A stretch of DNA of 64,000 nt from Chitinophagaceae bacterium (GTDB lineage Bacteria > Bacteroidota > Bacteroidia > Chitinophagales > Chitinophagaceae), in contig CANICR010000002.1 of NCBI GenBank assembly GCA_947466405.1, positions 1 through 64,000 of the forward strand. The letters are read 5' to 3'. Numbering within the stretch: the first letter of the stretch is position 1; each line of letters starts with the position of its first letter. The translations under genes and the position numbers were made by a program. Positions 10,273 through 19,433 of this stretch are shown here, in pieces. The notes under the pieces are model-generated. The model saw only the letters and a program-made list of their open reading frames with translations. It was not told the DNA's origin and searched no databases.

Positions 10273-11484
10273 TTAATGTCCATGCAGAATCGTATGTCCT
10301 AACTTATCGCGCTTAGTAAATAAATATTTTTGATTGTGCGCATTGGGCTTCATTTCAATAGAAATAGTTTCGGTAACAACTAACCCATACCCATTTATAC
10401 CAGCTCTCTTTTTAGGATTATTAGTGATAAGTTTCATTTTTGTTACGCCTAAATGCCTGAGTATTTGCGCTCCAATTCCATAATCTCTTTCATCCATTCC
10501 AAAGCCAAGTTTCAAATTAGCTTCTACAGTATCCAATCCTTGTTCTTGCAATTTATAAGCCTTTAATTTATTTACTAGTCCAATCCCTCTTCCCTCTTGA
10601 TTCATATACAATACAATACCTTTCCCTTCGGATTCAATCATTTCTAGTGCATGATGTAATTGCTCACCACAATCACAACGAAGTGAGCCTAATATATCTC
10701 CTGTCATACAACTACTATGAACTCTAACCAGAACAGGTTCATCTTTTTCCCATTCTCCTTTTTTTAATGCCATATGCGTCTCTCCTGTATTAAGCTGCGT
10801 AAATGCAATTAATTCAAACTCGCCATAAATTGTGGGCATGTTAACTTTTACTTCTTCTCTGATTAATGTTTCTTTTTGTAATCGGTATTCAATTAAATCC
10901 TTGATTGATATTATTTTCAAATCAAACTTTTTTGCAATTTCCAACAATTCAGGCAATCTGGCCATCTCTCCATCCTCTTTCATAATTTCTACCAACACCC
11001 CAGCAGGTTGAAGCCCTGATAACTTAGCCAAATCGATGGTAGCTTCAGTATGACCAGCCCTTCTTAACACTCCTCCTTTTTTTGCACGAAGTGGAAATAT
11101 ATGACCTGGTCTTCCTAAATCTTCAGGCTTTGTATTTGGATTTACAAGAGCCTGTATCGTTTTAGCTCTATCTTGTGCAGATATTCCTGTTGTGCACCCA
11201 TTTCCTAATAAATCTACACTAACCATAAAAGCAGTTTCATGAAGTGATGTATTGTCAACAACCATTGGTTGTAAATCCAATTCTACGCACCTCTCTTCTG
11301 TAATGGAAGCACATATCAACCCCCTGCCATGAGTACTCATGAAATTGATTATTTCGGGAGTTACCTTTTCTGCTGCGGCTACGAAATCACCTTCATTTTC
11401 TCTATCTTCATCGTCAACCACGATAATAAGTTTTCCCATGCTAAGGTCTTCAATGGCAGAATCAATACTATCAAGCATATACAA
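10273..11484 (-). CDS. ribBA: Bifunctional 3,4-dihydroxy-2-butanone-4-phosphate synthase / GTP cyclohydrolase II
   Basis: A 403-residue fusion that starts both branches of riboflavin synthesis in the cytoplasm. Residues 1 to about 200 form the RibB domain (acidic [10 protein letters not shown] at 24-33, GRPGH and RRAGHTEA loops). Residues about 207-403 form the RibA domain, with zinc cysteines C259, C270 and C272 ([17 protein letters not shown]) and the GTP-binding NQEGRGIG loop. Both halves look intact and full length. It converges on the tamB-like gene, separated by 4 bases. No FMN riboswitch is visible in the short upstream gap. No other rib gene is nearby. Confidence 0.97.
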   Translation of the reverse strand: MYMLDSIDSAIEDLSMGKLIIVVDDEDRENEGDFVAAAEKVTPEIINFMSTHGRGLICASITEERCVELDLQPMVVDNTSLHETAFMVSVDLLGNGCTTGISAQDRAKTIQALVNPNTKPEDLGRPGHIFPLRAKKGGVLRRAGHTEATIDLAKLSGLQPAGVLVEIMKEDGEMARLPELLEIAKKFDLKIISIKDLIEYRLQKETLIREEVKVNMPTIYGEFELIAFTQLNTGETHMALKKGEWEKDEPVLVRVHSSCMTGDILGSLRCDCGEQLHHALEMIESEGKGIVLYMNQEGRGIGLVNKLKAYKLQEQGLDTVEANLKLGFGMDERDYGIGAQILRHLGVTKMKLITNNPKKRAGINGYGLVVTETISIEMKPNAHNQKYLFTKRDKLGHTILHGH

Positions 11485-11494
11485 TTATTTAATT

Positions 11495-11503
11495 GCAAAG
11501 TTA
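11495..11503 (-). promoter_or_regulatory. Promoter -7 element candidate for ribBA
   Basis: On the minus strand TAACTTTGC matches TAnnTTTGC and ends 11 bases before the ribBA ATG. A TTTTGG lies about 16 bases further upstream, slightly closer than the usual spacing. Confidence 0.45.
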
Positions 11504-11600
11504 ACAACTAGACCCCTTCCAAAATGGATTATTTAAAATATAAAACAGAATAAAATCTATTGCTGAAGAAATTATACCTTTAATATATAATTTAATAAAA

Positions 11601-12254
11601 ATGCAGGAGATTCAGTACCCCATTACTATATTAATCATAGCCGCTAATGTCATTTTTAGTTTTCTGGCATTTTCCAATAAAGAATTGCTTGATAACACAA
11701 TTATGTGGCCATATAATGTAAAAAGGAAAAATGAGTTATACAGATTTATAACCTCCGGTTTTTTACATGCCGATATGATTCACTTATTCTTTAACATGTT
11801 TACCCTTTATTTTTTCGGAAGAAATATAGAAATTATTTTAAAGGAATATAATCTTGGAGGGGCGTTAACTTATTTAGGATTGTATTTTGGGAGTTTAATC
11901 ATTTCGGATTTACCTTGTTTTTTCAAATACAAGGACTCTTATCATTATAGATCACTTGGCGCATCTGGCGCTGTTTCCGCCATTGTATTTGCAACCATCA
12001 TTTTTAGTCCCTGGGAAAGTATTTATTTGTATGGAGCTATAAAAATATCGGCAGCTTTATATGCAATTTTATTTATTGCTTATTGCATTTATATGGGTAA
12101 AAAAGGGAACGACAACATCAATCATGATGCTCATCTTTGGGGTGCAATATTTGGATTGATATTTATCTTAATACTCGTTTCATCAAAGCAACCATATTTA
12201 CTGGAAGGAATAATAGAACAACTAAAACATCCAAGTTTATTTGGAAATGGTTAA
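11601..12254 (+). CDS. Rhomboid-family intramembrane serine protease
   Basis: A 217-residue polytopic membrane protein with about six hydrophobic segments. The rhomboid signature is complete: HxxxN in the second segment (H61...N65, HLFFNMFTL), the catalytic serine S122 in LGASGAVSA, and the catalytic histidine H178 in DAHLWGAIFG. Rhomboids cut substrates inside the membrane; the substrate here cannot be inferred. The start ATG follows an AT-rich leader. The 3' end overlaps the convergent tilS gene by 18 bases, so the last six codons of both genes share DNA. Confidence 0.92.
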   Translation: MQEIQYPITILIIAANVIFSFLAFSNKELLDNTIMWPYNVKRKNELYRFITSGFLHADMIHLFFNMFTLYFFGRNIEIILKEYNLGGALTYLGLYFGSLIISDLPCFFKYKDSYHYRSLGASGAVSAIVFATIIFSPWESIYLYGAIKISAALYAILFIAYCIYMGKKGNDNINHDAHLWGAIFGLIFILILVSSKQPYLLEGIIEQLKHPSLFGNG

Positions 12255-13586
12255 CTGCACTGTACTTTTTGTGCCTGGATAAATTTTACACCTATCATCA
12301 ATACGCCATCCAACGACCCATACTATTTTTTTATTTGACTCAACTACCCAAATATTTTCTTTTTCAATGAGTGATAACTTATTGTCAATTAAAAAACGAC
12401 TTACTTTTTTCTTTTTATTCATCCCTAAAGGATAAAAATAATCTCCCTGTTTCCATTTTCGCAAAACCATTGGATAATGAATAAAACTTGAGTCTATCTG
12501 AGCGATTGACTGATCAAATATGATGTCATTGTTATCTTTTTTATTTTCTATTAACAACCTATTTCCTTGAAATTGAATTTGCTGAACACCTTCTTCAATT
12601 AAGTACAAATTCAAGTCTGGCGAATTAATGGGTGACAAAACAATCCATTGTCTATTTTTAATTACACGATGCGTATCTGACAAAATAAATTTTCCTGAAT
12701 CTGAGTCGCAGAGCTTTATTATTTCAGGGATTTGTTGAACAGAGAACCCCGATGATTTAAAAATTTCATACAAAATAGTATTCAAAGCCGGCGCTTTCAA
12801 TAATTTTAAAATAGGGAAATGCAACTCCGCTCCTTTTCGCACTATAATCTTATCAACTATTTGCTTTACTGCAATATTGTATAGCTCGTGCACTTCTTTA
12901 AACCGTTCAATATTCTTTAAAATATTTTCTTCAACCTGTGGGTATACTTTTTTAATAGAGGGAATCAGCTCATTTCTAAAATAATTGCGTGTATATTTTA
13001 TACTTTCATTTGATGAATCTTCGCGCCAACTAAGTTTATGTTGCATAGCAAATGAAACAATGGTTTCTTTTTTGGCAAAAAGAAGTGGCCTAATTATTCG
13101 ATTTCCTATACCCGCATTATTAGATTGAATACCTTGCAGCCCACTAATGCCAGTGCCTTTAAGAAAATTCATTAATACTGTTTCAATATTATCATTCGCA
13201 TGATGAGCCGTAAGGATATATTTAAAATTCAATTCTTTTTCGGCATCAATCAATTCATTAAACCATTGGTATCTAAGCTCTCTTGCAGCAATCTGAATAT
13301 TTGCATTATGATCTGCTATATATTTAGCAATATCGAATTTTTTTTTATAGACGTTTACTCCATATTTTTTTCCAAGCTCTTCTACAAGCATTTCATCCTC
13401 ATCACTTTCGATACCTCTTAATTGAAAATTGCAATGAGCAATAGAAAAATCAAAACCTGATTGAAAACACAATTCACATAAAACAAGTGAATCGATGCCT
13501 CCACTTACTGCGATTAAAAGCTTGTCTTTTTTATTAAAAAGTTTATGTTGTGTTATATTCTTTACAAATTCCGTTAACAGATTCAT
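12237..13586 (-). CDS. tilS: tRNA(Ile)-lysidine synthase
   Basis: A 449-residue ATP-dependent enzyme that converts the wobble cytidine of tRNA-Ile(CAU) to lysidine, so that it reads AUA. The N-type PP-loop SGGIDS is at residues 28-33, followed by the family's TAHHANDNIETVLMNFLKGTGISGL stretch and the RPLL segment. The C-terminal TilS domain is present (WKQGDYFYPLGMNKKKKVS and the following lysine-rich loop). The length is normal. It lies downstream of the TPR gene with a 36-base gap and is probably cotranscribed with it. Confidence 0.95.
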   Translation of the reverse strand: MNLLTEFVKNITQHKLFNKKDKLLIAVSGGIDSLVLCELCFQSGFDFSIAHCNFQLRGIESDEDEMLVEELGKKYGVNVYKKKFDIAKYIADHNANIQIAARELRYQWFNELIDAEKELNFKYILTAHHANDNIETVLMNFLKGTGISGLQGIQSNNAGIGNRIIRPLLFAKKETIVSFAMQHKLSWREDSSNESIKYTRNYFRNELIPSIKKVYPQVEENILKNIERFKEVHELYNIAVKQIVDKIIVRKGAELHFPILKLLKAPALNTILYEIFKSSGFSVQQIPEIIKLCDSDSGKFILSDTHRVIKNRQWIVLSPINSPDLNLYLIEEGVQQIQFQGNRLLIENKKDNNDIIFDQSIAQIDSSFIHYPMVLRKWKQGDYFYPLGMNKKKKVSRFLIDNKLSLIEKENIWVVESNKKIVWVVGWRIDDRCKIYPGTKSTVQLTISK

Positions 13587-13622
13587 TTCGAAATCGCTTT
13601 TTCTAAACTACTATTTACAATT

Positions 13623-13931
13623 TTATTCAAGATCTTCTTTCGCTGCCATTAATTCATTATAGCTATGCTGGTCTTTTATCTTTTGGGCTTCCAACATTCC
13701 ATTTTCATAGGTAAATATAGCCTTATCTAAATTATTGAGCTTTTCATACAATTTACCCAAATGATAATAAGAACCAACATAAGAAGGTTCTCTATCCAAT
13801 AAATCTTCAAATTGCAATAGGGCTTCATCAAAATGACCTATTTTGATATATTCCAATGCTAATGCATGCTGAAGAAAGCTGTCTTTCCCGGCAGATTGAA
13901 GCATTTGTATAATTTTTTCTATTCGGCTCAT
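13623..13931 (-). CDS. Small tetratricopeptide-repeat protein
   Basis: A 102-residue soluble protein with two to three TPR units: residues about 20-50 (LEYIKIGHFDEALLQFEDLLDREP) and 54-87 (GSYYHLGKLYEKLNNLDKAIFTYENGM). There is no signal peptide or membrane segment, so it is cytoplasmic. TPRs mediate protein-protein contacts; the partner is unknown. Its position just upstream of tilS on the same strand suggests an operon. It is divergent from etfB, with a 100-base gap between start codons. Confidence 0.8.
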   Translation of the reverse strand: MSRIEKIIQMLQSAGKDSFLQHALALEYIKIGHFDEALLQFEDLLDREPSYVGSYYHLGKLYEKLNNLDKAIFTYENGMLEAQKIKDQHSYNELMAAKEDLE

Positions 13932-13960
13932 TTATGCTTTTTTTTAACCCCTAATCAAAG

Positions 13961-13969
13961 TATATTTGC
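13961..13969 (+). promoter_or_regulatory. Promoter -7 element for etfBA
   Basis: TATATTTGC matches TAnnTTTGC. It overlaps the TTG that the ORF track uses as start of the long etfB version, so translation must begin downstream, at ATG 14032. The -33 region is only a T-run. Confidence 0.55.
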
Positions 13970-14031
13970 AACGTGAAATGTTACCTATCATTGAAGATTG
14001 GTGGCTATTTTTCAATTACAACTTTACTATT

Positions 14032-14775
14032 ATGAAAATATTAGTTTGCATCAGTAAAACGCCAGACACTACTGCAAAAATAGCTTTCGCAGATAACAAT
14101 ACGAAATTTGCTTCAGATGGCGTACAGTGGATTATTAATCCATATGACGAATGGTATTCTTTAGTTAGGGCTATTGAATTAAAAGAAGCGGATCCTACTA
14201 TTTCCATTCACTTGATTAATGTTGGAGGGCCAGAAAGTGAACCGATCATCAGAAAAGCACTGGCTTTAGGGGGCGATGAAGCTATAAGAATTAATTGTGA
14301 TAGCAACGATAGTTTTAATGTTGCTTCACAAATTGCCAATGTGGCAAAACAAGGAAATTACGACCTAATTTTTACCGGAAAAGAAACCATTGATTTCAAC
14401 GGATCTTCTATTGGAGGGATGTTAGCCGAATTACTTGACTTACCATTTGTTTCTCATGTTACAAAATTCAACATAGAAACAAATATGGCAGTTATTATAA
14501 GAGAAATTGATGGTGGCGAAGAAACAAATAAAGCAGCAATGCCATTAGTTATTAGTTGTCAGAAAGGTATGGCAGAGCAAAGAATTCCAAATATGAAGGG
14601 AATTATGGGCGCCAGAACAAAGCCTTTAAAAGTACTAGATCCTGTAGATGTGGTCAGCTTAACAAGTATTGTTTCCTTTGATTTACCCCCAGCAAAAGCC
14701 GGAGTGAAATTAGTATCTCCGGAAAATCCAGAAGAGTTAGTGAGGTTATTGCATGAAGAGGCCAAAGCCATTTAG
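14032..14775 (+). CDS. etfB: Electron transfer flavoprotein, beta subunit
   Basis: A 247-residue subunit starting MKILVCISKTPDTTAKI. I chose the ATG at 14032, not the TTG at 13966, because the TTG lies inside a promoter motif and the longer N-terminus (MQREMLPIIEDWW...) is not ETF sequence. ETF accepts electrons from acyl-CoA dehydrogenases and passes them to ETF:quinone oxidoreductase. The conserved AMP-binding strand region (IFTGKETIDFNGSSIGGMLAE) and the recognition-loop area ending in MKGIMGARTKP are present. It is followed 36 bases later by etfA. An acyl-CoA dehydrogenase, a likely electron donor, lies 6 kb downstream. Confidence 0.95.
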   Translation: MKILVCISKTPDTTAKIAFADNNTKFASDGVQWIINPYDEWYSLVRAIELKEADPTISIHLINVGGPESEPIIRKALALGGDEAIRINCDSNDSFNVASQIANVAKQGNYDLIFTGKETIDFNGSSIGGMLAELLDLPFVSHVTKFNIETNMAVIIREIDGGEETNKAAMPLVISCQKGMAEQRIPNMKGIMGARTKPLKVLDPVDVVSLTSIVSFDLPPAKAGVKLVSPENPEELVRLLHEEAKAI

Positions 14776-14811
14776 ACACTATTTTATTTATTATTAAGAA
14801 ACGATATCAAT

Positions 14812-15777
14812 ATGAGTGTATTAGTATTTATAGATCAAGCAGAAGGGCATATTAAGAAATCTTCTTTTGAAGCAGCTAGTTATGGCGCAAAAACTGCCGA
14901 GTTATCTGGAACTTTTGCGGAAGCAATTGTAATTGGCCAAATGAAAGACGACCTAAGTGAATTAGGTAAATATGGCATTAAAAAAGTACATGCAATTTCC
15001 AACGAAGCGCTAAACAATTTCGATTCGAAAGTATATACAACCTTAATTCAGCAATTGGTTGAATCAACCAATGCTAACACAGTCATCTTTTCAAACAATA
15101 CTTCAGGAAAATCTATTGCCCCACGCTTGAGTATCAGAATGAAGGCTGGATTGGTATCTGGAGCTGTTGCTTTGCCAGATATTACTAGTGGTTTTATAAT
15201 TAAAAAAAGTGTATTTAGTGGAAAAGCATTTGCCAATATAAAAATTCACACAGAAAAGAAAATAATTACCTTAAACCCAAACGCGTTTAACATCATTAAA
15301 GGAAATGGCGTTGCTGAAATAGTTGAATTCACTACTACCCTTCCTGCCTATTCTATTGAAGTTACAGAAACCAATAAAATTGTTGGTGATGTTCCATTGA
15401 GTGAAGCAGATATTGTAATTAGTGGAGGACGAGGATTAAAAGGGCCAGAAAACTGGGGATTGGTAACCGATTTAGCAAAATTATTAGGAGCTGCGACAGC
15501 CTGTAGCAGACCAGTTGCTGATATTCATTGGCGTCCTCATCATGAACATGTGGGTCAAACAGGATTAGCCATTGCCCCTAATTTATATATTGCCATTGGA
15601 ATATCAGGTGCAATACAGCATTTAGCGGGTGTTAACAGGAGTAAAACAATAGTTGTAATCAATAAAGACCCTGAAGCACCCTTCTTCAAAGCCGCTGATT
15701 ATGGTATAGTTGGAGATGCATTTGAAGTGGTGCCAAAGATCATAGAATCAATCAAAAAAATGAAATCTTTGTCATAA
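14812..15777 (+). CDS. etfA: Electron transfer flavoprotein, alpha subunit
   Basis: A 321-residue partner of EtfB. The N-terminal half is the structural domain. The C-terminal half (about 190-321) is the FAD-binding domain, with the signature ISGGRGLKGPENW, the ATACSRPVAD segment and HVGQTG, then the flavin loop YIAIGISGAIQHLAG and the terminal VINKDPEAPFF. The length is normal and all landmarks are intact. With EtfB it forms the soluble heterodimeric electron carrier for fatty-acid and amino-acid oxidation. It is cotranscribed with etfB. Confidence 0.96.
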   Translation: MSVLVFIDQAEGHIKKSSFEAASYGAKTAELSGTFAEAIVIGQMKDDLSELGKYGIKKVHAISNEALNNFDSKVYTTLIQQLVESTNANTVIFSNNTSGKSIAPRLSIRMKAGLVSGAVALPDITSGFIIKKSVFSGKAFANIKIHTEKKIITLNPNAFNIIKGNGVAEIVEFTTTLPAYSIEVTETNKIVGDVPLSEADIVISGGRGLKGPENWGLVTDLAKLLGAATACSRPVADIHWRPHHEHVGQTGLAIAPNLYIAIGISGAIQHLAGVNRSKTIVVINKDPEAPFFKAADYGIVGDAFEVVPKIIESIKKMKSLS

Positions 15778-15835
15778 TGATATATAACATAAAAAATCAG
15801 CGCTTTTCATTATAAGTAGGAAGGCTTAATTTTTT

Positions 15836-15843
15836 TATATTTG
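15836..15843 (+). promoter_or_regulatory. Promoter -7 element for the bifunctional nuclease gene
   Basis: TATATTTG fits TAnnTTTG, about 28 bases before the ATG at 15872. No clear -33 TTG is seen. Confidence 0.45.
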
Positions 15844-15871
15844 TATCCGAGTATAAACACTGATCAAATAC

Positions 15872-16459
15872 ATGAAAAAAATAGAATTGGAAATTGTAGC
15901 CCTTTCTCATAGCATTACGCAAACACATTCGTATGCAGTAGTATTAGGTGAAATTAATGGACTTAGGCGTCTTCCAATTGTTATTGGCGGATTTGAAGCA
16001 CAGGCTATAGCTGTTGCACTCGAAAGGATGAACACCACCCGTCCCCTTACACATGACCTTATGAAAAATTTCATGATGGCCTTTAATATCGAGCTACATG
16101 AAATAATAATAAATGATTTACAAGAAGGTATCTTTTTCACAAAATTAGTATGTAGCTCTGCAAATGATACAGTAGAAATAGACTCTAGGACTTCAGATGC
16201 ATTAGCCCTAGCCGTTAGATTTGGATGCCCTATTTACACATACGAAAACGTACTTTCAAATGCAGACACTTATGCTGAAAGTAATCAAAAAGAAATAGAA
16301 ACATCTTCCGTAACAAGCGAGATAGGTAAAGGCAAAGACGATTTACAATCAATGAATACATCAGATTTAAAAACAATGCTAAACGATGTACTCGAACAAG
16401 AAGATTATATTAAAGCTATTTCCATCAGAGATGAATTGAAAAGCAGGGGTCAAGAATAA
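15872..16459 (+). CDS. Bifunctional nuclease family protein (DUF151) with UVR motif
   Basis: A 195-residue cytoplasmic protein. Residues 1 to about 130 match the bifunctional nuclease (DUF151) fold, with family landmarks LPIVIGGFEAQAIA, RPLTHDLM and the R-T-S-D-A-L-A-L-A-V-R stretch near residue 110. Residues about 155-190 (DLKTMLNDVLEQEDYIKAISIRDEL) resemble a UvrB/UvrC (UVR) interaction motif. The plant and mycobacterial relatives have been described as RNase/DNase enzymes; the role in this group is inferred. It has its own -7 element and is followed 42 bases later by ispE. Confidence 0.85.
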   Translation: MKKIELEIVALSHSITQTHSYAVVLGEINGLRRLPIVIGGFEAQAIAVALERMNTTRPLTHDLMKNFMMAFNIELHEIIINDLQEGIFFTKLVCSSANDTVEIDSRTSDALALAVRFGCPIYTYENVLSNADTYAESNQKEIETSSVTSEIGKGKDDLQSMNTSDLKTMLNDVLEQEDYIKAISIRDELKSRGQE

Positions 16460-16501
16460 CGACAATTACTGTTTATATTTCAACTAAAATAATCAAACTA
16501 C

Positions 16502-17320
16502 ATGATTTCTTTTCCCAATGGCAAGATAAATATTGGATTGTCTGTAATAGGGAAAAGAACAGATGGTTATCATGATCTCGAATCGATTTTTTATCCTATT
16601 AACGTTAAGGATTCATTAGAAATAATAACATCAAATTTAGATCAACTAGAAATTTCATTTACTAGTTCGGGATTGGAAATTGACGGGAACGAATCAAACA
16701 ATCTATGCATTAAAGCATATAAACTATTAAAAAAGGATTTCCCCTCACTGCCTCATATTAAAATGCATTTACACAAAGCGATTCCTATAGGCGCCGGACT
16801 TGGTGGGGGTTCTGCCAATGGAACAGCGGTATTAAAAATACTTATTGAGAAATTTGGAATCAGTATAAATAATGAAATGCTTCTACACTATGCTTTACAG
16901 CTAGGGAGCGATTGCCCCTTTTTTATAAACAACACTCCAAGTTTGGCAACTGGAAGAGGTGAAATACTAAAACCAATCAATCTTGATTTATCTGCCTATA
17001 ATATATTCATTATCAATCCAGGTATTCATATAAATACAGCCTGGGCATTTTCAAAACTAAAACCAGACTCCTCTGTTACTAATTTAAATAATATCATTTC
17101 AATACCCATAGATAACTGGAAAGAATTAATACGGAACGACTTCGAAATTGCTATTTTCAATTCTTTCCCTGTGTTGGAATTAATAAAATCTTCATTGTAC
17201 AAAGCAGGTGCACTATATGCATCTATGAGTGGTAGCGGAAGCACTTTGTATGGAATTTTCGAAAAATCAAATAAACCTACTTTTGATTTTCCTGCAACGT
17301 ATTTTTGCAAATGGAATTAA
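16502..17320 (+). CDS. ispE: 4-diphosphocytidyl-2-C-methyl-D-erythritol kinase
   Basis: A 272-residue GHMP kinase of the non-mevalonate isoprenoid pathway, phosphorylating CDP-methylerythritol at the 2-hydroxyl. The N-terminal substrate motif is FPNGKINIGL (catalytic K8) with KRTDGYHDLESIF. The ATP loop PIGAGLGGGSANG is at 95-107, LGSDCPFF carries the catalytic Asp, and the C-terminal motif is SGSGSTLYGIF. The length is normal. It follows the nuclease gene closely and no other isoprenoid gene is adjacent. The promoter of the next gene starts inside its 3' end. Confidence 0.95.
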   Translation: MISFPNGKINIGLSVIGKRTDGYHDLESIFYPINVKDSLEIITSNLDQLEISFTSSGLEIDGNESNNLCIKAYKLLKKDFPSLPHIKMHLHKAIPIGAGLGGGSANGTAVLKILIEKFGISINNEMLLHYALQLGSDCPFFINNTPSLATGRGEILKPINLDLSAYNIFIINPGIHINTAWAFSKLKPDSSVTNLNNIISIPIDNWKELIRNDFEIAIFNSFPVLELIKSSLYKAGALYASMSGSGSTLYGIFEKSNKPTFDFPATYFCKWN

Positions 17321-17477
17321 GTAATTATATTTGATGATCGAAACAGCCACAACGATATTTTATTTTCTTCAAACTAACCTTGATTTACTCAATCATCGAA
17401 GTGTTTAAATAATGCGCCCCTCTTCTCTTGAGGGAATATTCCTGTTTACCTATTTTTAAAAAATCAATCCCAATACA
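17304..17477 (+). promoter_or_regulatory. Promoter and ~140-base leader of the ornithine aminotransferase gene
   Basis: TTTG at 17304-17307 and TATATTTG at 17326-17333, 18 bases apart, make one of the best promoter matches in the window; the -33 part lies inside ispE. The transcript would carry about 135 untranslated bases, far more than other genes here. The leader holds GATGAT/ATCATC arms (near 17333 and 17392) and a CCCTC-TTCTCTT-GAGGG hairpin near 17417-17433 that is not followed by a T-run. I recognise no riboswitch class. Confidence 0.5.
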
Positions 17478-18716
17478 ATGTATTCAAAGAGCAATTTTTC
17501 CCCTAATACCCAATATTTTCTTGACTTAGAAAATAAATACGGCGCACACAATTATCATCCATTACCAGTAGTATTAAAAAAAGGAGCTGGTGTTTTTTTA
17601 TGGGATGTTGACGATAAGCGTTATTACGATTTCTTAAGTGGTTATTCAGCCGTCAATCATGGCCATTGCCATCCTAAAATAATAGAAGCATTACAATCTC
17701 AAGCAGAAATACTCACCCTAACTTCCAGAGCATTTCATAATAATTTATTAGGTGAATACGAACAATACATCACACAATATTTTGGATACGACAAGGTTTT
17801 ACCAATGAATACAGGAGTTGAAGGAGGTGAAACAGCCATCAAATTAGCCCGAAAATGGGGATATGAAGTAAAGGGTATTGAGTCAAATAAAGCAAAGATA
17901 CTTTTTGCAGAAGGGAACTTTTGGGGAAGAACCATGGCAGCGATATCCTCCTCTACCGATCCTAGTAGTTATACAAATTTTGGCCCTTACATGCCAGGAT
18001 TTGAAGTAATTCCATACAATGATTTAATAGCCTTAGAAAAATCGTTTCAAGATAAAAATGTGGCAGCTTTTATGTTTGAACCAATTCAAGGAGAAGCAGG
18101 CATTATAATTCCAGATGAAGGATATTTAACCGGCATTAGAGAATTGTGCAGCAAATACAATGTATTAATGATTGCAGATGAAATTCAAACAGGGTTAGCT
18201 CGCACTGGCAAAATGTTGGCCTGTGATTATGAAAATGTAAAACCTGATATTTTAATTTTAGGAAAAGCATTGAGCGGAGGCACACTTCCAATAAGCGCGG
18301 TATTGTGCAATGATGAAATCATGCTTACCATAAAGCCAGGAGAACATGGAAGCACTTATGGAGGGAACCCATTGGCCTGTAAAGTAGCAATCACTTCACT
18401 CCAAATATTAAAAGAAGAAAAATTATCCGAAAATGCCGCAGCCATGGGAATACTTTTCAGAGAAGGAATAGAGAAAATTAATTCTCCGCTTATTTCATGT
18501 GTGCGTGGCCGTGGTCTATTAAATGCAATAGTAATAAGCCATCAAAATACAGATGCAGCATGGGATTTATGTTTATTGTTGAAAGAAAATGGATTACTTG
18601 CAAAGCCAACACATGGTGATAAAATAAGATTTGCACCTCCATTAATTATCAATGAAATTCAAATAAAAGACTGTATCTCTATCATCGAAAAAACATTACC
18701 CACCTTACAATCATAA
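17478..18716 (+). CDS. rocD: Ornithine-oxo-acid (ornithine delta-) aminotransferase
   Basis: A 412-residue class-III PLP aminotransferase that turns ornithine plus 2-oxoglutarate into glutamate semialdehyde and glutamate. Diagnostic stretches are the N-terminal [16 protein letters not shown] (typical of OAT), [27 protein letters not shown], the cofactor Asp in [11 protein letters not shown], and the Schiff-base lysine K263 in [10 protein letters not shown]. Full length. N-acetylornithine aminotransferase is the main alternative, but the N-terminal signature favours OAT. A VIT1-type transporter gene starts 2 bases after its stop and is probably translationally coupled. Confidence 0.92.
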   Translation: MYSKSNFSPNTQYFLDLENKYGAHNYHPLPVVLKKGAGVFLWDVDDKRYYDFLSGYSAVNHGHCHPKIIEALQSQAEILTLTSRAFHNNLLGEYEQYITQYFGYDKVLPMNTGVEGGETAIKLARKWGYEVKGIESNKAKILFAEGNFWGRTMAAISSSTDPSSYTNFGPYMPGFEVIPYNDLIALEKSFQDKNVAAFMFEPIQGEAGIIIPDEGYLTGIRELCSKYNVLMIADEIQTGLARTGKMLACDYENVKPDILILGKALSGGTLPISAVLCNDEIMLTIKPGEHGSTYGGNPLACKVAITSLQILKEEKLSENAAAMGILFREGIEKINSPLISCVRGRGLLNAIVISHQNTDAAWDLCLLLKENGLLAKPTHGDKIRFAPPLIINEIQIKDCISIIEKTLPTLQS

Positions 18717-18718
18717 AT

Positions 18719-19426
18719 ATGGACACACATCTTCATCATGATCATTTAGAAAGTCATCTAAAAAGTTCTGAATTACTAAGAGATATTGTTATTGGAATGA
18801 GTGACGGCCTAACAGTACCTTTTGCATTAGCTGCAGGATTGAGTGGTGCAGTAGATAGCAGCAATATTGTTGTCATTGCTGGGATAGCCGAGATTGCGGC
18901 AGGAAGTATTGCCATGGGACTTGGTGGTTATTTAGCCGGCAAAACAGAAATGGATCATTATGCCAGCGAATTGAGGCGAGAATATGATGAAGTTGAAAAT
19001 TTGCCACATAAAGAAATTGAAGAAACAAAAGAATTTTTTGCCAGCATTGGGTTAAGTGAAGAATTACAAGAAAAAGCAACTATTGAAATTGCAAAAGATA
19101 AAAACAGATGGGTAGATTTTATGATGAAATATGAATCAGGATTAGAAAAGCCAGATCCAAAAAGAGCTACCAAAAGTGCTTTAAATATTGGGTTATCATA
19201 CGTAGCAGGAGGCATCATTCCACTTAGTCCATATTTCTTTATCAATGATGCTGCAGAAGCTTTGCAATATTCTGTAGTAGCCACATTGTGTTGTTTATTT
19301 GCTTTTGGTTTTATAAAAAGCAAAGTAACAGGCATTAATCCATGGATGGGCGCTACGAGAGTAATGATGATTGGCGCATTGGCTGCTGCTGCTGCTTTTG
19401 GAGTTGCAAAATTATTAACACATTAA
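18719..19426 (+). CDS. VIT1/CCC1-family iron or manganese transporter
   Basis: A 235-residue membrane protein with about five hydrophobic segments. The first carries the family signature DIVIGMSDGLTVPFALAAGLSGA. A cytoplasmic acidic/His loop follows (YASELRREYDEVENLPHKEIEETKEFF), matching the metal-binding helices of VIT-type exporters, and the C-terminal half is ALNIGLSYVAGGIIPLSPYF. The His-rich N-terminus (HLHHDHLESH) may also bind metal. The family moves Fe2+ or Mn2+ out of the cytoplasm. It is coupled to rocD but has no evident metabolic link with it, and converges on a CDF metal transporter. Confidence 0.88.
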   Translation: MDTHLHHDHLESHLKSSELLRDIVIGMSDGLTVPFALAAGLSGAVDSSNIVVIAGIAEIAAGSIAMGLGGYLAGKTEMDHYASELRREYDEVENLPHKEIEETKEFFASIGLSEELQEKATIEIAKDKNRWVDFMMKYESGLEKPDPKRATKSALNIGLSYVAGGIIPLSPYFFINDAAEALQYSVVATLCCLFAFGFIKSKVTGINPWMGATRVMMIGALAAAAAFGVAKLLTH

Positions 19427-19433
19427 ATTACTA

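Noticed and set aside
11485-11600. FMN riboswitch upstream of ribBA
   Set aside because: The gap between the ribBA and rhomboid starts is only about 116 bases, AT-rich, and a promoter -7 element sits 11 bases before the ATG; no room or conserved FMN-aptamer blocks.
13966-14031. Longer etfB starting at TTG 13966
   Set aside because: The TTG is part of a TATATTTGC promoter element and the extra residues are unlike EtfB; ATG 14032 begins with the family N-terminus.
17417-17433. CCCTC/GAGGG hairpin as a terminator of ispE
   Set aside because: It is followed by AATATTCC and not by a T-run, so intrinsic termination is unlikely.
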